Source: Slackia piriformis YIT 12062 (GTDB lineage: Bacteria > Actinomycetota > Coriobacteriia > Coriobacteriales > Eggerthellaceae). From it: DNA of 64,000 nt. A program made the position numbers and the translations under genes. This document shows, one piece after another, positions 27,549 to 36,524 of this stretch (position 1 is its first letter; the number at the start of each line of letters is the position of its first letter). The DNA is taken from NCBI RefSeq assembly GCF_000296445.1, contig NZ_JH815198.1:64501-128500 (forward strand), read 5' to 3'. The notes under the pieces were generated by a model, which saw nothing but the letters and a program-made list of their open reading frames with translations, ran no database searches and had not been told where the DNA came from.

Positions 27549-28304
27549 TTATTTTCGTCCCGTATGCACGGCAACAATGCCGCCGGCGTAGTTTTTCCAG
27601 GTCACGTCTTTGAATCCCGCTTCGCGCAGCATGGCGGCGTAATCTTTCTGGCACGGGAACGCCTTGATGGAATCGGCCAGATAGACGAAGCTTGGCGCAT
27701 CGCGGGTGAAAAGCCAGCCCCAGAAAGGAATCACGACCTTCAGATAAACGTGATATAGCGCGCGCCAGAGCGCATTCGGCGGGGTGGAAAACTCGAGGCA
27801 GGCGAACGTACCGCCCGGTTTAAGCACGCGGTGCACTTCGGAAAGGGCCTTCATGCGATCGGGGATGTTGCGAATGCCGTAGGCCATGGTAACCGCATCG
27901 TAGGAATTGTCGGCATAGGGGACGTTTTGAGCGTCCACCACTTCGAAATCGAAGGGAACGCCGCAGTTCTCTCCCGCCTTGAGGCGTTCCTTGGCCACGT
28001 CGAGCATTTCGGGCACGAAGTCAGTAAGCTGGATATGGGCCGGGGGATTGCGATGCGCCGCCATGTAGCTTACGTCGCCTGTGCCGCCCGCCAAATCGAG
28101 CAAGTCGGATTCAGGGGTGAGATTGGCTGCGTCGACCGTTTTGCGCAGCCATCCTTTGTAGAGCCCGAAGCTCGAGAAGGCGTTGAATTTCTTGTACTGC
28201 TCGGCGATGGTTCCGAATATGTGCTGCACGCGTTCTTCCGAAAGGGCCGCTTCGGCTTCCTTTCCTGTCGCGGTGTCTACCGTGTGGTGGCTGGTTTCAG
28301 TCAT
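27549..28304 (-). CDS. menG: demethylmenaquinone methyltransferase
   Basis: MenG/UbiE methylates demethylmenaquinone with S-adenosylmethionine in the last step of menaquinone synthesis. The 251-residue protein has AEQYKKFNAFSSFGLYKGW, the SAM motif DLAGGTGDVSYMAA (about residues 69-82), the MAYGIRNIPDR block, and VLKPGGTFACLEFS. These are UbiE signature segments. It implies a menaquinone-based respiratory chain. It is divergent from an amidohydrolase gene with 106 nt between the two starts. Confidence 0.95.
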   Translation of the reverse strand: MTETSHHTVDTATGKEAEAALSEERVQHIFGTIAEQYKKFNAFSSFGLYKGWLRKTVDAANLTPESDLLDLAGGTGDVSYMAAHRNPPAHIQLTDFVPEMLDVAKERLKAGENCGVPFDFEVVDAQNVPYADNSYDAVTMAYGIRNIPDRMKALSEVHRVLKPGGTFACLEFSTPPNALWRALYHVYLKVVIPFWGWLFTRDAPSFVYLADSIKAFPCQKDYAAMLREAGFKDVTWKNYAGGIVAVHTGRK

Positions 28305-28410
28305 GAATCTTCCGTCGTTTAGTTAGTGATTGTGGTCGGCGAATATAATCCGCTCTTCGATTTTTCTAAGTTCTCAGTATAGCCTAAAGCCGATGCGCTA
28401 TTATGTCCGC

Positions 28411-29772
28411 ATGCTATTGTGTGCTGAACATATCATCCCCGTCACGCAGCCTCCTATCGACGATGGCGCGGTTTTGGTGCGCGACGGGCGCATCGTTGAA
28501 ATAGGCGGTGCCCAACGTATGAAATCCCGCTACCCCGAGGAGGAGGTACGCGATTTCGGCCGTGCAGCCATCATGCCTGGTTTCGTAGACTGTCATACGC
28601 ATCTCGAATACACGGCATTGCGCGGTATTGTCCACGATGTCCCGTATGCCGAATGGCTTGCTCACGAACATGCCAAGGCGGACATGATGACGCGCGACGA
28701 TCGCTACGATTCCGCATTGCTCGGCGGCATGGAAATGCTCTCGGGCGGCGTCACCACAGTTGCCGACTTCACGGGCACGGGCGCTTCGCGAGAGGCGGTG
28801 CGCGATCTGGGCCTGCGCTCCGTGATTTATCGCAGCGTCGGCGTTCCTGAGAAATCCAAGGTGGACAGCACCATTGCGGAGGCGGTAGAAGACATTCGTG
28901 CCTGGAGGCAGGATTCCGATTCCAACCTTACGCGTATCGGCATTGCCCCGAAGGCCCTTCATGCATGCCATCCTACGGTGTTTAGCAAGGTGAACCAGGT
29001 TGCCGATGAAATGGACCTTCCTGTTGCCATGCATGTCGCCGGTAGCTACGAGGAATACCAGTACATCAAAAACGGCTCCACGCCCCTTTCGGTGCGCGGC
29101 ATTGATGCGGGGGACGACAGCCTGACCGACCGTCCCATGTGGCTTCCTACGGGGGTTACGCCGGTCAATTATGCGCTGAACTGGGATGCGTTCCGCAGCA
29201 AAGACGTTCTTGCCGTACATTGCGTCCATGTTGATGACGATGACATTGCCAAGTTGAAGGAATACGACGTCGCCATTGCCGTCTGCACGCGATGCAACGC
29301 GCAGCTCGGCATGGGCCTTGCCCCTCTGCAGCAGTTCTTGCAGGCGGGTATCCGCGTTGGTCTTGGCACCGATTCCCCGGCGGCAACGGATACGTCCGAC
29401 ATGTTCACGGAAATGCGCCTCGCAACGCTGATTCATCGTGCGGTCGATCGCAGCTATTTCTTGAGTGCCTCTACCATGCTTGAGCTTGCCACCATCGGCG
29501 GCGCACGAGCCCTTCGCATGGATGACGAAATCGGCAGCCTTGAGCCCGGTAAGCGCGCGGACGTAATTGTCGTCGATCTTTCCGGATCTCGCCAGACTCC
29601 GCTTGTCGATCCCGTTACGGCGGTTGTCACGGGCGCCGCAGCTGCAGACGTCGTATTCACCATGGTGGAGGGCAGCGTCTTGTACGAGCGCGGCGGCATC
29701 TGGAACCTCAAGGTCGATCCCGTCGAGGTTGCACAGCGCGGCATTCATATTCGTGGAAAGCTGAGAGATTAG
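28411..29772 (+). CDS. amidohydrolase of the TRZ/ATZ (MtaD-like) group
   Basis: A 453-residue metal-dependent deaminase-like hydrolase. The HxH motif is CHTHLEY (H62, H64). Further metal and catalytic residues lie in MHVAGSYEEY, AVHCVHVDD and LGTDSPAATDT. The protein resembles 5-methylthioadenosine/S-adenosylhomocysteine deaminases and the aminodeoxyfutalosine deaminases of the alternative menaquinone pathway. Its position beside menG makes the second idea attractive, but the substrate is not proven. ATG 28411 is chosen; in-frame ATGs at 28393 and 28330 exist and no ribosome-binding site is strong. Confidence 0.82.
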   Translation: MLLCAEHIIPVTQPPIDDGAVLVRDGRIVEIGGAQRMKSRYPEEEVRDFGRAAIMPGFVDCHTHLEYTALRGIVHDVPYAEWLAHEHAKADMMTRDDRYDSALLGGMEMLSGGVTTVADFTGTGASREAVRDLGLRSVIYRSVGVPEKSKVDSTIAEAVEDIRAWRQDSDSNLTRIGIAPKALHACHPTVFSKVNQVADEMDLPVAMHVAGSYEEYQYIKNGSTPLSVRGIDAGDDSLTDRPMWLPTGVTPVNYALNWDAFRSKDVLAVHCVHVDDDDIAKLKEYDVAIAVCTRCNAQLGMGLAPLQQFLQAGIRVGLGTDSPAATDTSDMFTEMRLATLIHRAVDRSYFLSASTMLELATIGGARALRMDDEIGSLEPGKRADVIVVDLSGSRQTPLVDPVTAVVTGAAAADVVFTMVEGSVLYERGGIWNLKVDPVEVAQRGIHIRGKLRD

Positions 29773-29773
29773 C

Positions 29774-29968
29774 ATGGGACAGAAAATGACGGCCAAACAA
29801 CGCGCCGCGCAGGTTGAAGCTGCCCGCAAGCGCGAAGAGGCCGAGCGTAAGCGTAGGGAGCGCGCCGCCCGTACGAAGAAGATTTTCACGGTTGTGGTGT
29901 GCATCATCCTCGTTCTGGCTCTGGGTATTCCCACGGTCGCCATTATGGCGATGGGTGGGGCGTCGTAG
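29774..29968 (+). CDS. small basic coiled-coil/transmembrane protein, unknown
   Basis: A 64-residue protein whose N-terminal half is a highly charged Arg/Lys/Glu/Ala helix (about residues 5-36), followed by one transmembrane helix (37-58). The ATG lies 1 nt after the amidohydrolase stop, so it is translationally coupled, and a strong terminator follows. No family is recognised. Such basic-helix plus anchor proteins are common in actinobacteria and may tether partners to the membrane. Confidence 0.65.
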   Translation: MGQKMTAKQRAAQVEAARKREEAERKRRERAARTKKIFTVVVCIILVLALGIPTVAIMAMGGAS

Positions 29969-29990
29969 AGCTCGTCTATAGCATTTTTGT

Positions 29991-30024
29991 AAAACCCCGC
30001 TTTGTGCTCAAGGCGGGGTTTTTT
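29991..30024 (+). terminator. intrinsic terminator before murT
   Basis: A perfect 10-bp stem (29991-30000 with 30013-30022) and 12-nt loop, followed by a T run. Confidence 0.88.
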
Positions 30025-30086
30025 CGCGTATGATTGCGCGTGTTCAAGGCGACAATCATGTCAGAACGCATGTCGAAAGGAGCCTC

Positions 30087-31433
30087 ATGGCATTTCGGTC
30101 TTCGATAGCCGCTGCATTGGGGAAAAGCGCCCACTGGGCGGGGGAAACGTTTATGCATCGTTCGCCGGGCAACCTGCCCGGGGTTCTTGCCATGAAGGCG
30201 GCGCCGCTTGTGCTGTGCGATTTGGCAAAGAAGGTCGATACGGTCGTGGTGGTATCGGGGACCAACGGCAAGACCACCACGACAAACCTCGTTGCCGACT
30301 GCTTGGCAAAAGCCGGTCGTCCTTTGCACTGTAATCGCGACGGCAATAATCTCGAGTCTGGCGTTGTGACCGCCTTGCTCGTTCGTCCTGAAATGCAGCA
30401 TGCTCAAGGCTGCCAGGAACAACCCGTCGCTTGTTTCGAATGCGACGAGCTTTACACGAAATATGTTCTGCCTCGCGTGAAGCCACGCTTTTTCATGCTG
30501 CTCAACCTGTTTCGCGACCAGCTCGACCGTGTCGGAGAGATTGACAACGTGCAGCAAACTATCGCGCGTGCGCTGGAGGCAACGCCCGATACCGTCTTTC
30601 TCTATAACGGCGATGATCCCCTGTGCGCATCCATCGCCGATCGCATTCCCAACGAATCAATGGCGTTCGGCATTGCTTGCGATATGAAGCTTGACGGCGA
30701 TCGCATAAGCGACAGCCGCTTTTGTCAAAAGTGCGGAGCAGCGCTCGAATACGAATACGTGCACTACGGTCAACTCGGCGCGTATCGTTGTCCTGAGTGC
30801 GGATGGCGGCGTCCGGAGCTTTCGTTCGCGGCGGAGCATGTGCGCATGGAAGAAGACGGGCTTGTCTTCGATATAGACGGGCATGAGGTTCGTACGGGCC
30901 AAATGGGCACATACATGATTTACAACACGCTTGCGGCGTATGCGGCGTCGAAGGTCTCCGGCCTGGTTGAGTTCGACCAGTTCGAACAGGCGGTTGAGGC
31001 GTATCGCCCCACGAACGGCCGTTTGCAAACGTTTACGCTTGGCGACCGCTCGGTCATGACCAATCTTGCCAAAAATCCTACGGGGTTCAACCAGAATATT
31101 CGCATTGTCTTGAACGAGGGCGGGCATGTTCTTGCGCTTTTCGTAAACGACGAAGAGGCTGATGGCATTGACGTGTCGTGGTTCTGGGATATCGATTTCG
31201 AGCGATGGTCGGAAATCGAGGGGCTGAAGGCCTTCGTTGGCGGTTCGCGCGCCAACGACATGCAGGTTCGTTTGAAATACGCCGGAATCAAGGCGGATAT
31301 CGTAAAGAATGCGGCCGACGTGCTCGAGCGAACCGAAGCAGGAGACGGCAAGGTGTACGTCATCGCGAACTACACGGCACTGCCTCCGCTTCGCCGAGAG
31401 CTCGAGGCTATGCAGAAAGAATGGGAGAACTAG
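30087..31433 (+). CDS. murT: lipid II isoglutaminyl synthase subunit MurT
   Basis: MurT, with GatD, amidates the alpha-carboxyl of D-glutamate in lipid II to D-isoglutamine on the inner membrane face. The 448-residue Mur-ligase-type protein has the ATP loop SGTNGKTTTT at residues 57-66 and the NLFRDQLDRVGEID block. A four-cysteine zinc ribbon (CQKCG...CPECG, about residues 211-233) is typical of MurT. The C-terminal DUF1727 domain follows. GAAAGGAG precedes ATG 30087. The gatD start lies just after its stop. Confidence 0.95.
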   Translation: MAFRSSIAAALGKSAHWAGETFMHRSPGNLPGVLAMKAAPLVLCDLAKKVDTVVVVSGTNGKTTTTNLVADCLAKAGRPLHCNRDGNNLESGVVTALLVRPEMQHAQGCQEQPVACFECDELYTKYVLPRVKPRFFMLLNLFRDQLDRVGEIDNVQQTIARALEATPDTVFLYNGDDPLCASIADRIPNESMAFGIACDMKLDGDRISDSRFCQKCGAALEYEYVHYGQLGAYRCPECGWRRPELSFAAEHVRMEEDGLVFDIDGHEVRTGQMGTYMIYNTLAAYAASKVSGLVEFDQFEQAVEAYRPTNGRLQTFTLGDRSVMTNLAKNPTGFNQNIRIVLNEGGHVLALFVNDEEADGIDVSWFWDIDFERWSEIEGLKAFVGGSRANDMQVRLKYAGIKADIVKNAADVLERTEAGDGKVYVIANYTALPPLRRELEAMQKEWEN

Positions 31434-31435
31434 TC

Positions 31436-32164
31436 GTGAAACCATTGAACATCGTGCACCTCTTCCCAGAGCTTTTGAACCTTTACGGCGACGGCGGCAA
31501 CGTCATGACGCTTCGTCGCCGCTGCGAGTGGCGCAACATTCCCGTGCAGGTCACCGAAGTAGGAATGGGCGATTCCATCGACTTCTCTTCTGCCGATATC
31601 GTTTTCATCGGCGGCGGTGCCGACCGCGAACAGCTCATCGTGAAAGATGCCATGATGAGCCGCAAGGCCGACCTTTCTTCCTACGTCGCCGACGCCGGCG
31701 TGCTTTTGGCCGTATGCGGAGGATATCAATTCCTGGGCCACCATTACGCCATGGATGACGTGGTGGTGGACGGCTTGGGAATCGTCGACATGGAGACTGT
31801 GCGAGGCGAGGGCCGCTTGATCGGAAACGCCGTCGTGCAAAGCGACATTTCTGACATTCCCGTGGTCGGCTTCGAAAACCACGGGGGCCGCACCACGCTC
31901 GGATCGGGCGTTGCTCCCTTCGGGCGGGTGCTCGCGCAGACGCGCGGCAACAATGGCGAAGATGGAGGGGAGGGCGTTCATCAGGACAACTTGATCGGAA
32001 CATATCTCCATGGTCCGCTTCTGCCCAAGAATCCGCAGGTTGCAGACCACCTGATTTCTCGTGCCCTCGAACGTCGCGGCGATTCTGCGGAGCTTGCGCC
32101 GCTTGACGACGCGGTTGAGCTCGAGGCGAATCGTATCATGCTCCATCGCTTAGGCGTTTTCTAG
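31436..32164 (+). CDS. gatD: lipid II isoglutaminyl synthase glutaminase subunit GatD
   Basis: GatD is the class I (CobQ-like) glutaminase that supplies ammonia to MurT. In the 242-residue protein the nucleophile Cys94 lies in AVCGGYQFLG and the catalytic His192 in YLHGPLL. These positions match the family closely. GTG 31436, 8 nt after GGGAG inside the end of murT, is preferred to an ATG at 31421 that would overlap murT. The pair is one operon; amidated peptidoglycan also favours cross-linking and sortase attachment. Confidence 0.95.
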   Translation: MKPLNIVHLFPELLNLYGDGGNVMTLRRRCEWRNIPVQVTEVGMGDSIDFSSADIVFIGGGADREQLIVKDAMMSRKADLSSYVADAGVLLAVCGGYQFLGHHYAMDDVVVDGLGIVDMETVRGEGRLIGNAVVQSDISDIPVVGFENHGGRTTLGSGVAPFGRVLAQTRGNNGEDGGEGVHQDNLIGTYLHGPLLPKNPQVADHLISRALERRGDSAELAPLDDAVELEANRIMLHRLGVF

Positions 32165-32396
32165 CGTGGCAGGAGGGCTCCTCGCCTTCCTGAACGCCTG
32201 AACCTTCTTTTTTGGATGTGAGATGGTTTTAACGCAAGGGAAACAAGGGCCGCTTCGCTAACATGATATGCTCTTACTTTAGCGCGATGGAGTGTATCCG
32301 ATGCGTGCGATTTTCGTGGCATAAGGCGCGGCATCGCCCTCGCCTTTTTCGGCGTCTCGGCCTCTACGCGCGACCACAGTGGGAAGGATACTTTCT

Positions 32397-33728
32397 ATGA
32401 TCGATACCAAGCAGTATGTCATCAAGCAGATCGAGGAGCGCGATATCCGCTTTCTCCGTCTTTGGTTCGTCGACATTCTGGGAAACCTCAAGAATATAGC
32501 CATTACCCCATCGGATATCGACACGGCATTCGAAGAGGGCATCGGATTCGATGGGTCGTCCATCGACGGGCTTGCATGCGTCCAGGACAGCGACATGCTG
32601 GCTCATCCCGAACCTTCCACGTTTCAGGTGCTTCCTTGGCGCCCGAGCAATAATGGCGTTGCACGCATGTTCTGCGACATCTACACGCCTGACGGCGAGC
32701 CCGCTCGTGCCGATTCCCGCCATATCCTCATGAAGATGCTGAAAAAGGCCTCGAACCTCGGGTATGCAGTCAACGTCGGCACGGCCGTGGAGTATTTCTG
32801 CTTCAAGGATTCGACGTCTCCCGATCCGATCGACAGGGGAGGCTATTTCGACCTGGCGCCACTTGATAATGCGGCCGATCTTCGTCGCGATACGGTTTTG
32901 ACGCTTGAGCAGATGGGCATTCCTGTCGAATATTCCCATCACGAAGCGGCTCCGGCGCAGCAGGAGATAGATCTGCGCTACTGCGACGCCCTTGCGGCGG
33001 CCGATGCTGTGATAACGGCCCGGCTGGTCATCAAGGAGACAGCGTACGCCCAGGGGTTGCATGCAACCTTCATGCCGAAGCCTCTTGAAGGGTGTCCCGG
33101 CAGCGCCATGCATGTGCATCAGTCTCTTTTCGACGAAGGGGGCAATGCTTTCTTCGATGCGAACGACCCGGACGGCTACGGCTTGTCCAGTGCTGCGAAA
33201 AGCTATATCGCCGGCCTGCTGAAGTACGCTCCTGAATACATGCTGGTCACAAACCAATTCGTGAATTCCTACAAACGTTTCGTTCCCGATCTTGACGCTC
33301 CCTTGCATGCGTGCTGGGGTCAGGCCAATCGTTCGGCCATGGTTCGCGTGCCGCGCTATAAGCCGACGAAGGGTTCTTCGACGCGCGTCGAGGTTCGCAG
33401 CGTCGATTCGGCCGCGAATCCGTATTTGGCGTTCGCGGTGATGATTGGCGCCGGCCTGCGGGGCATGGAAGAGGGGCTGGAGCTTCCTGCGCCCATTTTG
33501 AAAAACGCCTTCGCGCTCTCTTCGTCCGAGCGCGAGGAGATGGGGCTTGTTCCCCTGCCGTCCGATTTGTCCCGTGCGGTGGACGCTTTCGAGCAATCCG
33601 AGCTCATGCGCGAGGTCCTGGGGGATTCTGTGCATTCGTACCTCGTGAAAACGAAGAGGGCGGAATGGGAAGAGTACCGCGCTCACGTTACTTCGTGGGA
33701 AATAGACCGCTATCTCGCAACTTTGTAG
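32397..33728 (+). CDS. glnA: glutamine synthetase, type I alpha-like
   Basis: Glutamine synthetase joins ammonia to glutamate using ATP. The 443-residue protein has the GSI beta-grasp start, VDILGNLKNIAI and GFDGSSIDG, then HHEAAPAQQEID, PGSAMHVHQSL and STRVEVRSVDSAANPYLA. It lacks the NLY adenylylation loop of GSI-beta enzymes, so it is probably not adenylylated. At the site matching B. subtilis Arg62, a feedback-inhibition residue, there is Cys61 (GLACVQDSD). ATG 32397 follows GGAAGGA. It heads a cluster with a GlnR-like regulator, Amt and PII. Confidence 0.93.
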   Translation: MIDTKQYVIKQIEERDIRFLRLWFVDILGNLKNIAITPSDIDTAFEEGIGFDGSSIDGLACVQDSDMLAHPEPSTFQVLPWRPSNNGVARMFCDIYTPDGEPARADSRHILMKMLKKASNLGYAVNVGTAVEYFCFKDSTSPDPIDRGGYFDLAPLDNAADLRRDTVLTLEQMGIPVEYSHHEAAPAQQEIDLRYCDALAAADAVITARLVIKETAYAQGLHATFMPKPLEGCPGSAMHVHQSLFDEGGNAFFDANDPDGYGLSSAAKSYIAGLLKYAPEYMLVTNQFVNSYKRFVPDLDAPLHACWGQANRSAMVRVPRYKPTKGSSTRVEVRSVDSAANPYLAFAVMIGAGLRGMEEGLELPAPILKNAFALSSSEREEMGLVPLPSDLSRAVDAFEQSELMREVLGDSVHSYLVKTKRAEWEEYRAHVTSWEIDRYLATL

Positions 33729-33737
33729 GAGGAGCGC

Positions 33738-34415
33738 ATGCATTCGAAGACCATTATTGTTTCGTGTGGAGATGCCGTTACCCCCGAACGAGCTGCGACG
33801 CTTTTCTCGTCGATGGACGCGGACGTGCGAGCGCTCAAAGTGCCACCCAACCAGGCTCTCGATGCCATGAGGGGCGCATCGTTCGATATGCTTTTGATAG
33901 ACGATTCCGACGGGTCGTGCGATTTGGCAGAGGTGGAGGCGGCCCTTTCTCGCGGAGGCAGCACAACGGCGCTGTTCGTGGTGATGGAAGGGGGCCGTGC
34001 CGCTTCAGTGCGCCTCCCCGTCCAGATTCCCTTTGATTTCGCATGCGAGTACGCCTCCGATGACGAGGTAAAAGTGCGTTGCCGCAGATTGTTGTGGCCA
34101 GGTGAGATGACCTCCGACGCCGATTTCGTTCATGTGGGGTCCATGACAATCAATCTTGCCACATATCAAGTCAAAGTTGCGGGGGAGCCGGTCGACCTTA
34201 CATTTATGGAATATGCGCTGCTTGCGTTCTTGGTGACGCATCCGGGCAGGATTTATTCGCGCGAGGTTTTGCTTTCGCAGGTGTGGGGCTTCGATTATTA
34301 CGGCGGAACGCGCACGGTAGATGTGCATATCCGTCGCCTGAGGGCGAAGCTCGGCCCTGAAATGGCCCAACATATCGAAACCGTGCGAGGTGCGGGGTAT
34401 CTCTGGGAGAGCTAG
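33738..34415 (+). CDS. GlnR-like atypical OmpR-family regulator
   Basis: A 225-residue regulator with a degenerate receiver domain (residues 1-115) and an OmpR-type winged-helix domain (from about residue 130, with FVHVGSMTINLATYQV, LTFMEYALLAFLVTHPGRIYSREVLL and TVDVHIRRLRAKLG). The receiver keeps a candidate aspartate in LLIDD but lacks the paired acidic residues at strand 1 and the usual lysine near strand 5. It therefore probably works without phosphorylation, as actinobacterial GlnR does. Its place directly after glnA and before amt-glnK supports control of nitrogen genes. Confidence 0.85.
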   Translation: MHSKTIIVSCGDAVTPERAATLFSSMDADVRALKVPPNQALDAMRGASFDMLLIDDSDGSCDLAEVEAALSRGGSTTALFVVMEGGRAASVRLPVQIPFDFACEYASDDEVKVRCRRLLWPGEMTSDADFVHVGSMTINLATYQVKVAGEPVDLTFMEYALLAFLVTHPGRIYSREVLLSQVWGFDYYGGTRTVDVHIRRLRAKLGPEMAQHIETVRGAGYLWES

Positions 34416-34456
34416 TCGGTCTCTGCTTTTGCCGAATCGGTCCGCCTCGTTGCTTG

Positions 34457-34510
34457 GGAGCCTGTGAACGAATCGAATCTGATGGTTTGATTCGTTCGCA
34501 GGCTCCTTTT
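34457..34510 (+). terminator. intrinsic terminator between regulator and amt
   Basis: An 18-bp stem with one wobble (34457-34474 with 34488-34506) and a T tail. It separates glnA-glnR-like from amt-glnK, which therefore likely have their own promoter. Confidence 0.85.
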
Positions 34511-34683
34511 CATGTTCGGGCAGGCGGCGTATTTCCTCTTTGTTTCCGAATGATGTGCGCCATGTTACCGGCGTTTCTTTTTCGTTACGTCTTGCATACC
34601 GCAGTGTTAAACATACCCTTGACCAGGAGTTACTTCAGGTTCTTTTCCCATAATTGCCTTGTTGTCAAGCGAAGGGAGAAGAT

Positions 34684-35949
34684 GTGTACGATGAAGGAAC
34701 GAGTGCATTCATGATGGTATGCACCATGCTTGTGTTTCTTATGACCCCTGCTTTGGCGTTTTTTTACGGCGGTCTTTCACGTCGTAAAAACGTGGTGAAC
34801 ACCATGATTATGGCGTTCTCGGTCATCGGAATCGTCGGCGTTTTGTGGGTCGTGCTCGGTTGGTCTCTTGCCTACGGAGGTGACGGGTCGTCGCCGTTTT
34901 TCGGAGGGTTCGACCAGCTGATGTGTTCGGGCGCCTTGTCCGAGGCTGTGTCCAATGCGCCGCTGGAAGATGCATCGTATCCGGGCGTAGTGGATATGGC
35001 GTTTCAGCTTGCTTTTGCAGCCATAACTGCAGCCATCATCACCGGTTCTCTTGCGGGGCGTATGAAGTTTGTTGCGGTGATCGCTTTTATAGCTATATGG
35101 TCTGTGGTGGTTTATGCGCCGCTTGCCCATATGGTCTGGGGCGGAGACGGCAGTTTTATCGGCGATAGGATCGGCGCCCTTGATTTCGCCGGCGGAGACG
35201 TCGTTCATATCTCCTCGGGCCTTACCGGTCTGGTTCTTGCCGTTCTTCTTGGGAAGCGCCGCGGTTTCGGCATGATGGCGTATCGTCCCCATAACGTTCC
35301 GTTCGTACTTTTGGGCGCCGGTCTTTTGTGGTTCGGTTGGTTCGGCTTCAATGCCGGCTCTGCTTTCGCCGCCGATGCCGTTGCCGCGCTCGCTCTGCTC
35401 AATACCATGGTTGCTCCTGCGGCAGCGATGCTCGCGTGGATGTTGGTCGAAGCCGCCCATACGCGCAAGGTGACCCTTGTCGGCGCGTGCACGGGAGTCG
35501 TGACCGGCTTGGTTGCCGTTACGCCCGCCGCTGGATTCGTCGACGTGTGGGCCGCTGTTGTCATGGGCGTGGTTACGGCCCCTATCTGCTACGCGGCCAT
35601 TGCGTTTCTTAAGCCGCGTTTCGGATACGACGATGCGCTTGACGCTTTCGGGTGCCATACCGTCGGCGGTATCGTAGGCGGCCTTTTGACGGGCGTGTTC
35701 TGCGTTCCCGAGCTGTCCTGGACCGAAGTGGGCGGTCTTTTGTACACGGGCGATCCGTCCCTGCTGGTTTCTCAGCTGCTCGGCATTCTCGTCACTATAG
35801 CCTTCGTGGCGGTTGCCACGCTGGTCATTGGGTTCGTGCTGAAGGCGGCGTTTCACGGGCTGCGCGTGGACGCTCGCGAGGAAGGGGAGGGCTTGGATGC
35901 CCGCCAGCATGGCGAGAGCGCCTATCCGTCGTTCAACGGTCTTGATTAG
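34684..35949 (+). CDS. amt: ammonium transporter Amt
   Basis: Amt forms trimeric channels for ammonium in the inner membrane. The 421-residue protein begins with the typical first helix (ALAFFYGGLSRRKNVVNTMI), then has VDMAFQLAFAAITAAIITG, GDVVHISSGLTGLV, GLLWFGWFGFNAGSA and HTVGGIVGG, with about 11 helices. I choose GTG 34684, which follows GAAGGGAG and gives the usual N-terminus. A PII gene follows 52 nt later; PII normally plugs Amt when nitrogen is ample. Confidence 0.95.
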   Translation: MYDEGTSAFMMVCTMLVFLMTPALAFFYGGLSRRKNVVNTMIMAFSVIGIVGVLWVVLGWSLAYGGDGSSPFFGGFDQLMCSGALSEAVSNAPLEDASYPGVVDMAFQLAFAAITAAIITGSLAGRMKFVAVIAFIAIWSVVVYAPLAHMVWGGDGSFIGDRIGALDFAGGDVVHISSGLTGLVLAVLLGKRRGFGMMAYRPHNVPFVLLGAGLLWFGWFGFNAGSAFAADAVAALALLNTMVAPAAAMLAWMLVEAAHTRKVTLVGACTGVVTGLVAVTPAAGFVDVWAAVVMGVVTAPICYAAIAFLKPRFGYDDALDAFGCHTVGGIVGGLLTGVFCVPELSWTEVGGLLYTGDPSLLVSQLLGILVTIAFVAVATLVIGFVLKAAFHGLRVDAREEGEGLDARQHGESAYPSFNGLD

Positions 35950-36001
35950 TCGACGCTGTTAGAAGACAAGTGCGAGTGTTTGGTTGAAGAGAGGAAACGC
36001 A

Positions 36002-36340
36002 ATGAAGAAGATAGAGGCAATTGTCCGCCCGACGAAGCTCGAGGCGCTTAAGGAGGAGCTGCTGAGCGCAGGGCTGAAGGGAATGACTATCTCTCAGGTG
36101 CAGGGATGCGGGAAGCAGCATGGCTGGAAGGAGTACTACCGAGGAAGCGAGGTTCTCGTGAATATGCTTCCGAAGGTCATGGTGTCGGTTGTCGTGGACG
36201 ATGCGCAGGTGAAAGAAATGGTGGAGGCCATATGCCGCATCGCCCGCACCGGCGATGTGGGGGACGGGAAGATTTTCATTCTTCCCGTTGAAGATGTGGT
36301 TCGCATTCGTACGGGGGAAAGAGGGTCTGCTGCCGTGTAG
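36002..36340 (+). CDS. glnK: PII nitrogen regulatory protein
   Basis: A 112-residue PII trimer-forming signal protein that binds ATP/ADP and 2-oxoglutarate and controls Amt. The core (MKKIEAIVRPTKLEALKEEL, T-loop at about 38-55, TGDVGDGKIFILPVEDVVRIRTGERG) is canonical. The T-loop reads EYYRGSEVLVN, so Tyr51, the uridylylation/adenylylation site, is Val51, while Ser49 is present. The protein therefore cannot be modified at Tyr51 by a GlnD enzyme. It follows amt, and GAGAGG precedes the ATG. Confidence 0.94.
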   Translation: MKKIEAIVRPTKLEALKEELLSAGLKGMTISQVQGCGKQHGWKEYYRGSEVLVNMLPKVMVSVVVDDAQVKEMVEAICRIARTGDVGDGKIFILPVEDVVRIRTGERGSAAV

Positions 36341-36435
36341 CGGACGGACGGAAGCCACGCACTATAGCACGAAAAGCCTCTTGCTTCATGGTGAAGCCGT
36401 GATTTCAATCTGGCGTTTCGAAGGATTAAAAATGG

Positions 36436-36475
36436 AGAGGGTTCTGCGCCCTATTGGCGCGGAGCCCTCTTCGTG
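36436..36475 (+). terminator. intrinsic terminator after glnK
   Basis: A 15-bp stem with two wobbles (36436-36450 with 36456-36470) and a 5-nt loop; the T tail is weak. Confidence 0.8.
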
Positions 36476-36524
36476 CATGTGGTAAGATTACGCAGTTAAT
36501 CTACGAGAGTTTGAGAGGTTGGCT

